The notes beneath the pieces are model-generated. The model was not told where the DNA came from, ran no database searches, and worked only from the letters and a program-made list of their open reading frames with translations. The position numbers and the translations under genes were made by a program. From Neurospora tetrasperma FGSC 2508 (taxonomy: Eukaryota > Ascomycota > Sordariomycetes > Sordariales > Sordariaceae): a stretch of DNA of 64,000 bases. Positions 34,102-45,296 of this stretch are shown piece after piece. The stretch is from contig NW_009799179.1 in NCBI RefSeq assembly GCF_000213175.1, positions 9,432,480 through 9,496,479 on the forward strand. Direction: 5' to 3'. Every line of letters begins with the position of its first letter. Position 1 is the first letter of the stretch.

Positions 34102-34671
34102 TTTGTCGCATTGGTTGTCCTGTTGAAGAATTGAAGCAACCTAGCTGATGTTCATACGGGAACTCCAGCTGGTGGACCGCGAACACCTCTACGGCTTGCA
34201 GGCAGTGCACTTTACCACTAACACAGCACCGCGTCGCGTGGGCACCTGACTGCGAGGACCCCTGCACCTAGAACCTCATTGTGCGACTTTGTAAGTGTAC
34301 ACAGTAGGCAGAATCCCCGGGTTAGGGTTATTATGACGGCTGAGGGGCCCGTGCGCGCTTCCAAGGGCGTGCCTCGCCCTACGGCCACGGTCCCGTCTAC
34401 CATAGCTCCAATTCGCATGCGTCTCGTCTTCCGTCCCGACTTTGTAACAGACAAGCCACCGACTAACAACCACCGACACTCGGAAGCCTCATTTACCTAT
34501 CCATTTGTTTCTCCATATACTCCCAAGTCGGGCAAATCTCACAAACTCTCTCCAATTTCGCGACATCCATCACTCCACACCTTGCTGGACAGGTCCTGCT
34601 ACTTATTTTCTGTTCTAGCCATGTAAGGTGCCCTTCTTCCTTCCATCCCCTTGGGCTTCTAGACTAACTCC
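34102..34671. other. Intergenic, 3' side of the GH71 gene
   Basis: The 115-codon + ORF at 34279-34626 has no recognisable features and is probably chance. A TTAGGGTTA phrase occurs at 34322. Confidence 0.45.
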
Positions 34672-37600
34672 CTACCTTTTCCTGGTACAGGCATTGATGA
34701 TTTTCTGAACCTTCTTGTCATTCTCACTAAAGATTTTGCCGAGCTTTGCAACGGCAGAGTCAGGCATGGCCTTGCGTGCTTTGCCAGCATCCGCCAAGCT
34801 CTTCTCGGACCTTGTACCTCCTACGAATCCCATCAACATGCCCATGATGGCAAAGGGCGCCGACCCCGGGTCCTCGACAATGTCATAGGCAGTCATTCCC
34901 ACGCTGCCCGCAACGTCGATAAGGGTAATGATGCGTGCGATCATGGCCATTCCACCAAACAGGGCTCCGCCAATCTCGCCAATGATGGGGATCACCATCA
35001 ACACGATGCTCAGGATGAACGTGATGAGATTCTTCTTGTTTTGCTTGATGATATCGGAACCCGTCTTCTTGATGCCGTTCATGGCGTCAACGGCTTGTTG
35101 TAGCATGAAAACGGGCATGCTGGCCGCCGTGACAATGTCTGCGCTATCGACTTCGTTGGTGTGGGTAGCCACCAGAAAGTGCCCGGTTAGCAGGCTGTCA
35201 ACCAGACTTGTCATGTTGGCCATGGCCGCCTCCATCACCACTTTGGGGTTGGGGACCTCGATCTGTTGGTAGGTAAAGGTAGGTACCCAATGTCAGCGCT
35301 TGTCTCTTCGACGTGCAAGTTTGGTTTCAACACTTACTTTGTCCTTGTCGATAGCTATAGGAAAGTTACTCATGCTCGTGACCTTCGGTTTGCAGAGCTT
35401 TGGTCTATTGCCCGTGCGGATATGAGCTCCATCGTCACCATACATGTCGTCGTCGCACTGTTTCTCAAGTTTCCACTCGCCGAAAGTGATCCATTCCTTC
35501 GCTATTCCCAGTTTCTCGTCGACCTCGGCATAAAACCCCTTTGCATCACGCAAGGTATAGTCGATGTGCCAGTTATCAACCGGGAGCCTCTCCAAGACGA
35601 TGTACTGACAACCCTGTTTGTCCGAGTACTTCTTTCCGTTTATCGACACCACACAGTCAAAGTACTTGAGTCCGGGCGACTTCATACTTCCTGGATGGGC
35701 GAACTTCTCCAGCTGCGGGCCGACGCTCTCCCTGATATATTTTTCATAAGTGGAAAACAGCTTATCATATCCCTTGAGGCTCTCTCGATACTCGCTTCCG
35801 ATGCCCAAAAGCGTCTGGAGCAGGATCTCCAGCGCCCATTGATTCCAGCATATGGAAGGAATCGACCCGGTGTCAACCGCGTTAACAAGATCGTCCAACG
35901 TCCGCGGCGCCTTGTCGGGATCGCAGCTTAGCGCCTCGATGGGCGTGAAATCCATGTACTCTCCCTCAATCGGGTCATAGTCTGGGCCCCAGCCCTCGTC
36001 GTCGTCGTACACGCCATCATCGAAGCAAATGTCAGTTGGGCAGTAACCACGCTGACAGGCGAAGCCACAGAGGCCATAGTCGAGCAGGCCAGGCAGAGAC
36101 TTCATGCTGGCCCTGGATGGTATGGTGGGGTCAAGGATGTTGGCAAATCCCTTCTCGATTTCACAGACGCACACCCAGAACGGGCAGTACCCATGGCTGC
36201 AGCTGAATTTACAAAGCTGCTCAAAGCGTTCTTCTCCTCCCCGCGCCCTGCCGGAATCACAATATTGGGGTTCGAAAAGAGAGGCCGGCCGCACTGCAAG
36301 TGCCACCTTCTTGGTGGAGCAGTAGTCGGAAAAGTCGGAGCAGTTGCCGTAGTTGCACGCAAAGGAACAAAGCCCCGACACACTTTCGTCCATGTTGCTC
36401 GTGGGATAGCCCTGGACGCCCGTCGGCTTTGGCAGAGTAGGGGGCTTGCCCAGTCGAGAGCAGACACAGGCGGTCTTGGGACAGTATCCCAACGAGCACG
36501 TGAACTCGCAGAGGTCTTTGACGAGTTCCATGCCCGTCCCGTTGACACAGACAGCCTGGCTGATGTCTGCCGCTTGCGCGTTAATGGCCGACGGGGCTAC
36601 CGCACCAGCCACATACGCGTTGTGGTTTGTGAACCCGTTCCATTCTCCGCAGGATTCGCCGCGCCGTGGTTCGCCGTTGATGACCAGGACTGTCTTGCCT
36701 CTCGTGATGGTAATCTGGACTGGCCCCTCGAACCCATTGCCGCATTCACCTAGATACATGCCGGGCTCGTCGTTGTCGGGACCCTGGTAGACCTTGCAGT
36801 CCTTCATCCTACCGCCAACGCTGCAGGCGACCTTGTCTGGCTTGCCGTTCAGCAATGCAGTAAAATGGATCTTGTCGTCCAGTTCCCCTTCGGGGGTGAA
36901 TTCCTGTTGCAGCTGAGAAGCGGTATTGACGACCGTTCCGTTATGGTCGCAGTACGCCGGGTTGACCAACATATACCACGCCACGGCTCGCTCATAGTCA
37001 ACCCTGGAGACGTTGTTCTTGTACATGTCGATGACAAACGGCAGGATGTCACGCCAGGCGTCGTGAGGCAGCGTCCCGTAGTTGAACGGAGCCCTGCCAA
37101 TGTCGAAGGCTGCCATGGCGTGCTTTCGAACCGGGCCGATGTAGTGAGACTCGCCGTAGTCGTTCCACGAGATAATCTGGATGAACTCGGGCTGCCACCA
37201 CTGCGCCTGGATCCAACGGTCACCCCACGCTCGGTCACCACGCCAGATCCAGTTCTTGTTGTACCCGGGCAGATTGGTGTAGAACCACGGCGAAACCGGC
37301 ATCATGTACGGCTTTCCGTTCAGGTACTGGGCGTACGAAGCATCCGTGTACGTGTACATGTCCCAGTCTCCCCAGGCCCATGCCGCCCATGAAAAGAGCC
37401 CGTCAGCGACCCCGCCTCCGGCAGCCATCGCCTTCATGGCCCCAAAAGAAGACCAGTCGGGCATGAAGAAGCAGGGCGTTTGTCTCTTGATGTCGATCCA
37501 GTCGTCGGCCCGGTCGGGCCCTTCAAAAGTCGAGACAAAAGGCTTGCCGTTGTGGTGGAAATAGGCGCTGCTCGAACCATACTTGGTGATGTATTCCATC

Positions 37601-38015
37601 ACCGTTTCCTTGGGCCAAGGCCCGTTGCCGGCGTAGTCGAACGAGAAGAAGAGCTGCATGCCCTCACTCGCGGCGGCGGAAAACGCGGCCGAGAGCGACT
37701 TCTCGTTGGTCGCTTCGCCGTAGGCCATGTTCAAGGCGAAGGCGTCAATGTGTGCCTTCTTGGCTTGACGCATGTCATCCAGCCAGTCGCTTGTTGTGTA
37801 ATTCTCGGTATTGCCAACCTTTAAGGACACACACACAAAGTTAGCATCACAGCTGGGCTGGGCTTGATTTTGTAAACATTCAATGCAATGGGCCAGAATG
37901 CATCAATGGGGGCGGACTGGAATCTCGTTCATACCATAAAGTGGGCAAACACAGCTTTTGCCGTGACCTGAGTCACGGTGGCGGCGACAGCCACCGCCAG
38001 AGGTAACCACCGCAT
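34672..38015 (-). CDS. GH71 alpha-1,3-glucanase (mutanase) with Cys-rich modules and a killer-toxin-chitinase-like C-terminus
   Basis: Exons on the minus strand are 38015-37935, 37818-35338 and 35262-34672, giving 1050 residues. A signal peptide (MRWLPLAVAVAATVTQVTA) is followed directly by the family start AVFAHFMVGNTENYT. Catalytic-domain landmarks include DAFALNMAYGEATNE, LFFSFDYAGNGPW, FEGPDRADDW and ISWNDYGESHYIGP. Residues about 420-620 hold four modules of the pattern LCxFxCxxGxCPxxxCxC. The last ~170 residues have a long hydrophobic stretch (ILSIVLMVIPIIGEIGGALF) and DPGSAPFAIMGMLMGFVGG, like the tails of killer-toxin-type (subgroup C) fungal chitinases. It hydrolyses alpha-1,3-glucan of fungal walls, in own-wall remodelling or attack on other fungi. 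It is divergent from the secreted gene at 39792. Confidence 0.92.
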
Positions 38016-39791
38016 GACGTTGCAAGCTTTGCCGGTGATTTGGGTTCCAAGGCCAAGGTAGCGGCGTGTGTAGGTAAGGAAAGAGAAGGGTCGATAAGAT
38101 GAGTGAACCAGCTATCTCTCAGCGAGGAGTGAGTGTCTGCGAGCAACCTTTGGTACATGTAGAGTTGTCTCTTTCTATGGTTTATGAAGTTCTTGTTCGA
38201 CGCAGGCAACGCAACAAGACCCAGTCCCAGTTCTGGATGCCTCTGGGATATGCTCCGATCATCAACCGAGTTGTTACCTAGGTCTGCTCCCACCTGCCTC
38301 CTTGTCGGACTGCGGACGGATAGAACGCACGGAAGCGTTGCCGGAGCCGCCCACGTTGGAAAGTCTCGACTCTCGAGATAGTCGCCTACGACCTTGAACC
38401 CGACTAGACCTCTCTTCTAGGAAGTAGTCGGGGCAAGTCACCAACATGATACCTCTAGGCTTAGGTAGGTAGGTAGGTTCCTTCCCATGTTTGCAGAGTT
38501 TTCGAAGATGTGTGCTTCATCACATGAAAATCACACCATTCCAGGGTCCCGAAGGATCTACTAACAACTTTACAATGTAGTATATGCACGCTCGTCAAAC
38601 GATAACTCACGGCCCGGGCTTCCCAACTTGGTTGGTGACATGGAAGGCAGTGGCAACTAGGTATGTCCCTCTTAGGGGTGCATGTACCTACCCACTTGGG
38701 GTCGCTTAAAAAGTTCCAGTCCCGGCGGAACGGTTGTTGGTACAGGGTGGTATTGTAATGGCTGCACGTTGGGTCGTATACTCTAAACCGTTGCGGTTAC
38801 CACCTACCGAGAGATACCCTTGCTCCCGTGCTGCCCAGCGCTACCAGACCCCTACCTGGAGGTGTTTTGCCTAGAGGTGGTTAGAAAGGCGCGATGGTGT
38901 TCATATCCACGACCAGGAAAAAGGCCAAAATTAAAGTCAGGATTGGGACCCCTAGTGTGTTGGTGCACTTGCTAATGTAAACTACATGTAGAAACCCAGG
39001 CTTCGATGAGAATCTAGAGGTATGCATGCCTCTAGGTAGAGGTACCTACCCTGATGAGGGCCTATTGCACCTGACAAACACACGGAGCGGAGCGGGCCAG
39101 TAGTCTCCAGGATTTGACATGATCCTAAAGTGTCACCGTTGATGGTGATATATCAACAAAGTCAGGTAGGTACCTCTACCTCTGTTTCTGCCGGGGCAAC
39201 TCACTGAGTAGATGTAGCTTACCTCTACCTACACCGGGCTCTCTGAACATGCCCGTGGACATACATGTATTCTACGGACTACGGTAACTTGATTTTGGTT
39301 GGAACATCTCGCACCAGACATGCAAACGCCTGGACTTCTCGCTAAATCATCATATGCGCTTTCAAGGCGAACGATGAGACGTGCCGGTTTATCCGCGCGC
39401 ATACACACGCGAAGGCAATGTACCCACGGATACCGTGTTCAAGATTGTGGGTGTGCAGATACTTTTAGAGGTACCTCCTCTTGTAAGTACGTACTTAGAT
39501 ATCTGGTAGGTACCTAGGTTTAGATGAGAGAAGGTTATTACACATGAGTGTACAATGTGAAAAGGGTTGAACGGGCGTGCTTGGAATGCTCATAGAATGA
39601 CCTCTTAACCAACCCCTTTCCCTTTGGCATTCAAACTCCAGACTGGGATGTACATGTCTGGTTGATCTACATTCTTTGAACTTCTCGTTTCCTTCAACCT
39701 CTACATCCTTCATACATACATACCTCTACCTACCTACCTTAGACAATTCTCTGCAAACAACCTGAACCAACCTCCACGCCACACCATCGCA
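38016..39791. promoter_or_regulatory. Shared divergent intergenic region with AGGTAC(C)-type repeats
   Basis: The two flanking genes are transcribed away from each other. Sequence between them repeatedly contains AGGTA, TACCTCTACC and GGTACC motifs, for example near 38461-38480, 39030-39050, 39165-39182, 39470 and 39500-39515. These may be regulatory or merely a simple-sequence bias. No ORF is supported here; that at 39299-39517 lacks features. Confidence 0.4.
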
Positions 39792-40829
39792 ATGCTGGCA
39801 CGCTCAGCATGGGCCTGGCTTGTCCTCATTGCAGCATGGGCAAGCCTTGTCGCAAGCAAGAGTCCTGCAGTTGTCTACGAGATGATGTCCGCCTACCACA
39901 TTTACAACATTGCCTGGTTGTATGAGGGCGCAGACCAGCGGTACATCTATCCTCTCCTCGACAAGGACAAGGACAAAACGCTATTCGACAAGTCTTACAG
40001 GCAGCAGGGGCATCGAGGAAGCCTGGACAAAGGTCAGATGAACTGGGGAGAATTCTGTATGGCTTGGTTCAAGGACGACCGGTTGAGCCCTGACATGATC
40101 CCAGAACTGGATATGAACGATCTCCCGAAAACGGCCAAAGCGCTGTCGCTGGTCTCAGCGCCGTCCTTGGTGAGGCATGAACTCGCAGCAGGCGTATTCA
40201 ACAAAAGTTATTATGTATTGCTCAAGGAGTGGATGGACATGGTGCTGAAAGCTCGAAAAAAATTGTAAGTTCCATGAGACTCATGTCACTCGCACCCAAG
40301 ATGGGGGACACACCTACCTTGTTTAGAACCTGGAATAATTTGCTGACTCCTTTCGGCCACATATAGAGCTACAAGCACCATCGCGAAAGATTTGAAAGGC
40401 ATGGGCCTTGCGAGCGAAAAGGCCGCCGATATTCGACGAGCCGAGTTTTGGCAGATGGAATATCTCGGTCAAGATATGAAACGTCTGTTCCCTGGGCTCG
40501 ATATCAAAAGCAGGAAAGTCGATTTTCCCGAGTTCGAAGAACTATATAAAAGAAAGCGCGAGCTCACCGTTGTTGATGTGCTGGCAACTATTACCAGCCC
40601 CCTCAATAAGGCTAAGATGCCAGCAATCCTTGGGTTGCCGGATAATTTCGGCTGGGAGTTGAAGTTCATGAATGCGGTACACGACTATGGGGCGTCGACA
40701 TACGGAGCGAACCCCAAGAGAGATATGGAGAAGAGCGACTGGACGGCACACACCCATCACAGGATGTTGATGGCTGTGGAAAGATTCGAGTTGGAGGCGA
40801 ATGACTATTATGTGTGCGACGATTCATAA
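39792..40829 (+). CDS. Secreted protein of unknown family (311 residues)
   Basis: Exons are 39792-40264 and 40367-40829, with intron 40265-40366 (GTAAGT...ATATAG). A clear signal peptide (MLARSAWAWLVLIAAWASLV) precedes a soluble, charged, largely helical protein with few cysteines. The purine position before the ATG (cgcaATG) is favourable. I recognise no domain. It starts a divergent pair with the GH71 gene and is followed on the same strand by the Cys-module secreted protein at 43142, so a shared extracellular role is plausible but not shown. Confidence 0.8.
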
Positions 40830-43141
40830 GCTGACAACTTCTGGTTATTGGCAGCCACTGACAAGATACAACATGCATGTATACATGTACCATGAGAGAT
40901 GGTCATCATGAGGTGTGGACTGGGGACGGGAGTGTTACATGTAGTAGGTATCTGAGGCGGGACACTAGGTACATGTATACGGCTTGAGTGAAGCCGAAGG
41001 GACTTGAATGAGATGGAAGGAGTATATATAGGGTAGAGGTACCTATTTTCATATCGTCAACCCGGTGTTATGTGAAATCACAAAGGCAAGCACATGTATG
41101 TTAGTTATCTCTACCTTTACCACTCCATGGCTCTCTGTCGTCATTTTTTTTTTCTTTCGTTATTTGTTTTTTTTCATTCGTTAGGTCAGGTACTCTGCGC
41201 CATTGGTCTGAGAGTCGCTTCGAGACCAGACGAGTACCTGTATCATTGCGAAGCAGCTTGCCATGCCTTCCATTTGCAGCAAAGGTGCAGCCACGGACCT
41301 ACTGCCCTGTTTGATAGGTAGGTAGGTAGGTAGGTAGGTAGGTAGGTAGGTAGGTAGGTAGGTAGGTAGGTAACCTCGACCTTGCTGAAGTTCCCGTCGT
41401 TACCACAGGAATCATTGATTGGGGGCATATATGGAATGGGGATTTCAACAAATGACGTGAAAAAAAAAAAAAAAAAAAAACCATTGCTTGCTAAGCACAG
41501 CACCCGAAACGCATTCTGGTCCAGCCCCCCTCACAAAATAAACGACCGGTTATTTTATTCCGCAAAAAAAATGCCAAAACTCAACTTGGTCACTCCAACT
41601 TGTCAGCCTCTTGGCAAAGTGCGATTGTTGAGACACTTGAAAAATGAATTGAAAAATTGAAGTAGCATCGAAGAAAAGAAACTTCATTTCCTTAACATTG
41701 TTTGTCGTTGTGCAATTACCTACTAGGGTACACATTCTAGGTTCCGTCGATGAAAAAGTTACAGTGGACTTGCAGCGCACTTTAGTGGACGGGACCGAAG
41801 TTTCCATGTTTTTGGGGTGGGGGCACCCACTGTAGGTAAGACACATCACCTGGCAGGCGGGGGGTCAAAAGTCGGGCTGGATGAGGAGCACTTTTAAGAA
41901 TCTCGGCAAAATGCATCAACTCACTAGTTTCATAATACCGAAAGACATACCTACCTCTACCAAGAACGTATACCGGTATCCCATCATAGAGGATGCATGT
42001 TTCCATGTGTGCTCGCCTTTTGGCTTCAAGACGCGGAAAGAGCGATTTCGAAATCACGGGTCCATCGCATTAGACTAGGTACCATTGACCCAGGAAAGGG
42101 CTACTCGCCCCGACCCGACTGTCAGCATGAGTCTAGAGCGCATACGGAACCTACCACTACAGCGCGCTAAAAGGGCCTGTTTTGCCGATCCTGAATGAGG
42201 AAAGTTACATGTATTTGTGACTCTGCTATCTTCAACGACAAACTCGGACCAGATAGCGTGGAGTCTCGACTCTCGGCCAGCAGGGTTCATGTTGAGAAAG
42301 CGCAACAACCAACAACAATGACTGCAGTCGACACAGTGCTTTTCTTTTTCAGGAACCAAGAGGCAATAACCAACAAGCTTTTGCGGGCCGACAACCCCCT
42401 GCTTTTTCTTTTAGTGCAAGGTGTAGCGACAGAAAAGGCTTCAGTTGGTAGGCTATGTTGTATTGAGGTTCAGTTGGTCCTTCACCTTCCTCTTTGGCTC
42501 AGACTCCTCGTTCCTGCGTCTGCCACCGCGCCACTCTATCTCTACAGTCTACGCTCACACCATCAAGCGGAACTGATGCCATGTGCAAGGCGGATACCTT
42601 CTACCCTGACGCAGGTACGCTGCAGTCCACATCACACTGCTGCAGTGCCTAAGCCCCGGAAAAGGGGATCATCTCCGTCTCCCGGGTCCCGTTGTGCGGG
42701 ATCCAGGCCTCGACGGAAAATCAGGAATAAGTTAGGGATAGCATTGTATACTAACCTGGAGCGGCTCGGGCTGGGGTCAGTCGTACTTGGACTAATCGCA
42801 ATGAGGCGACTAAGTTCAGTACCTCGGAAACGTACACTACTTTCAATTGCATGATCCAGGCCGGTTTCGGCAGCTAGGTACCTCTATCCATGTCTAGACT
42901 AGGTAGCCAAGGTACCAGACCTCCAGTGTCAGGTAAAAGTACAACGACCAAGTGAAGGCACATGTTTTGGCCAGGCTAATAAGGTGGCTACCTACCTTAT
43001 CTATGGATGCCTCTCTTAAAATCAACTGTTGCCATGCTCCCAAGTTGAACTGACCTTCAAGATATTGTTCCACCATCACATACAACCCACCTCTTTACCG
43101 GACCTCGAGCCGCCTGGGTCTTTTTTTTCAGTTTTTCCATC
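40830..43141. other. Intergenic region with simple repeats
   Basis: It contains a (TAGG)n microsatellite at 41316-41372 and an A20 run at 41461-41480. Several AGGTACC motifs are present. The longest + ORF (42195-42854, 219 codons) shows no signal peptide or domain and is not called. Confidence 0.5.
41316..41372. repeat. (TAGG)n microsatellite
   Basis: About fourteen perfect tetranucleotide units. On the minus strand they produce a run of Leu-Pro-Thr-Tyr in a chance ORF. Confidence 0.97.
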
Positions 43142-44718
43142 ATGTCCGTCAAGTTTGCCATCAGCTCTGGCACTCTGTCACTGGCGCTATTGCTCTTCGG
43201 CCATGGCCACCTCACCAAGGCAGCAAAGGACCCGGACACTACTTATATTTACTTTGACAATATCCCATATCTTGCCAACGCCTCCAATGTCATCCCGATG
43301 TCCTGGTCCGCGCTGGAAGCCGGCTTTGCAGATCCCATCCGCGAGGACGTTGCCAATTTCACCGGTCTAGACTGGACAAAGCCGTACCCCGGGAGCCCGC
43401 TGCCAGGCTTCACTGCCCATCTGCGGATAGCGGACCACCTGCCTTTTCCGCCCGCTGTGACGGAGGAGAATGCCACAATCGACGTAGCAGCTCTCAACAA
43501 CGGCATCCCACCGTCCATGAGAAAGGCAGATGGCCTCCCCAAGAGCATGCATCCCTCGTGGTACATCTGTCAGCACTACTATGTCAGCAACCTGCCTGAC
43601 GCAGCCTCTGACGTTGCGCACGACTGCTCCTTTTTGCCGAGCCAATGTCAGAAGGACTTGAAAACCGACATGGTTGCGGACTGGGGAGCATACGCGGACG
43701 ACTCGGGCGGTATCATGTGCAGCGGATGGTCCCTTGACACCATCACGCCAAGCTGCCAAGAGGCCCTGGGATTTGTGACAGCAGATGTGCTGGGTAAGTG
43801 CAATCTCATTGATTCTTGCTCCTGAACACATGTATCGAGGTTGACTAATTCTTGCTTTCGATATGTAGGTTTTGATGCGTCCTATCTCGAAGATGAGGTC
43901 GGGGCCAGAGATGCGACAGTGGATCAAGTCGGACGCTATTCGTGGATGGTTGGCGACGGTTTCCAGGAACCAAGCACAGGGACAACGTACCATGCTGCCG
44001 CCAACAGGACCTATCTTGTTGCTACTGTGTTTGGGTACAGTTCTGGGTATAAAAGTTCAGTCCAGCCGAGGGTGGAACTTTCATGTCTTCGACCAAAGTG
44101 GATCGCACCTCCAGAGCCCGCAGAGCCGACTGAGACCACCACTTCTTCATCCTTTGCTCCTTCTTTTACCTCTTCTTTTACCTCGACCTCGTCAGGCTCA
44201 GCATCTTCAAAGACAACGTCGGCGGCCTCTTCCATGTCATCGTCTTCTGGGTCCAGTACGGCTATGTCTTCCAAAACTGCTCCGGCCTCATCGTCGTCAC
44301 TGACTCTGAGCAAGACTACTACTTCCACTGCGCCTGCATTGCCCTCCTCCACTACGCACTGCACAGGTATGTGTCATTACCAACCACCACCGTCTTTATG
44401 TTCCTGCAAAAAATTCTCCAAACTAACCTTTTTTCCTTCTTTCCCCCACCAGGTGGTACCACGGCTGAAGGGATTTCGGGCAATCTCCTCGGACTTTGTT
44501 CCTACAGCTGTGATTTTGATCACTGCCTCGACTCTGCTTGTGTCTGCACCCGGTTTGCGGCGGCAGCAGTTCCGGCACCAGCCCAATTGGCAGGGAAACA
44601 CGGGTGCCCGGCAGACAATCAGAAACCTACCAACTCGGACTATGCGTATTATGTTGATTTGTGTGAGTTTATTTGCAGTCGGGGTTACTGTCCCGAAGGA
44701 GCGTGTAAATATTGCTGA
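43142..44718 (+). CDS. Secreted Ser/Thr-rich protein with C-terminal Cys-rich modules
   Basis: Exons are 43142-43793, 43869-44366 and 44453-44718, with introns of 75 and 86 bp (GTAAGT and GTATGT donors), giving 471 residues. A signal peptide (SSGTLSLALLLFGHGHLTKA region) leads a ~270-residue globular part with paired cysteines (WYICQHYY, HDCSFLPSQCQ). A mucin-like Ser/Thr linker follows. The C-terminus has two modules, LLGLCSYSCDFDHC..ACVC and YVDLCEFICSRGYCP..AC, of the same pattern as the four in the GH71 gene. That module is therefore shared by two neighbouring secreted proteins and may bind wall polysaccharide (inference). No catalytic domain is recognised. Confidence 0.88.
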
Positions 44719-45296
44719 GGAGGGGGAAACATTCATATTACAAGATTGTACAGTAAATAGGTGTATTCTGGGGGATATTGGCGAGTGAGTGGCGAGTTCA
44801 GTTGGAGACTCGTGGGGTAATAATGTAGTACTGTATACAGTCACATGTTTTCACATAAAAGAAAAATGGGAAGCCAAAAGACAGAACCTTCCCCCCTGCC
44901 TCTGAAGAAGCGGCAAGCCTGCATGTGTCAAACAGACGGGACGGGCCAGACTTTCCTTCCAAACTTTTGGAGCTAACCAACCCTGGCTCTTCTCCGCGCG
45001 CCGATCCTACGCCGTTAAGGTGCAACCTCAAGGGGCTAGGTAGGGTTGGGCAGGTACGTAGGTAGTGTAGTGATATTTACGTACAGGGGTATTAGTGCAC
45101 CAAAGAGAAGTACGTACATAGGTACCTATCTAGGTAGGTACTGCAGTAGAAGTACCAGACGCCGTTTCTATTTAATCGTTACCTGTCCCTTTCCTCCATC
45201 AGGCACTGCACACGAAACACACCAAATGTCCATCTTCTTATCTGAAAGTCTGCCCCACGAAAGGCCTTCAGCAGCTTCCATTTCTTTTCTCACCAA
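44719..45296. other. Intergenic region with AGGTACxT motifs
   Basis: GTACGTA and AGGTACCTA motifs cluster at 45050-45150, upstream of the next gene. No ORF is supported. Confidence 0.45.

Noticed and set aside
35266-37824. Several + strand ORFs of 110-221 codons
   Set aside because: They are antisense shadows of the high-GC GH71 coding sequence.
42195-42854. 219-codon + ORF
   Set aside because: Low-complexity, no domain, frequent rare codons, and no homologous pattern that I recognise.
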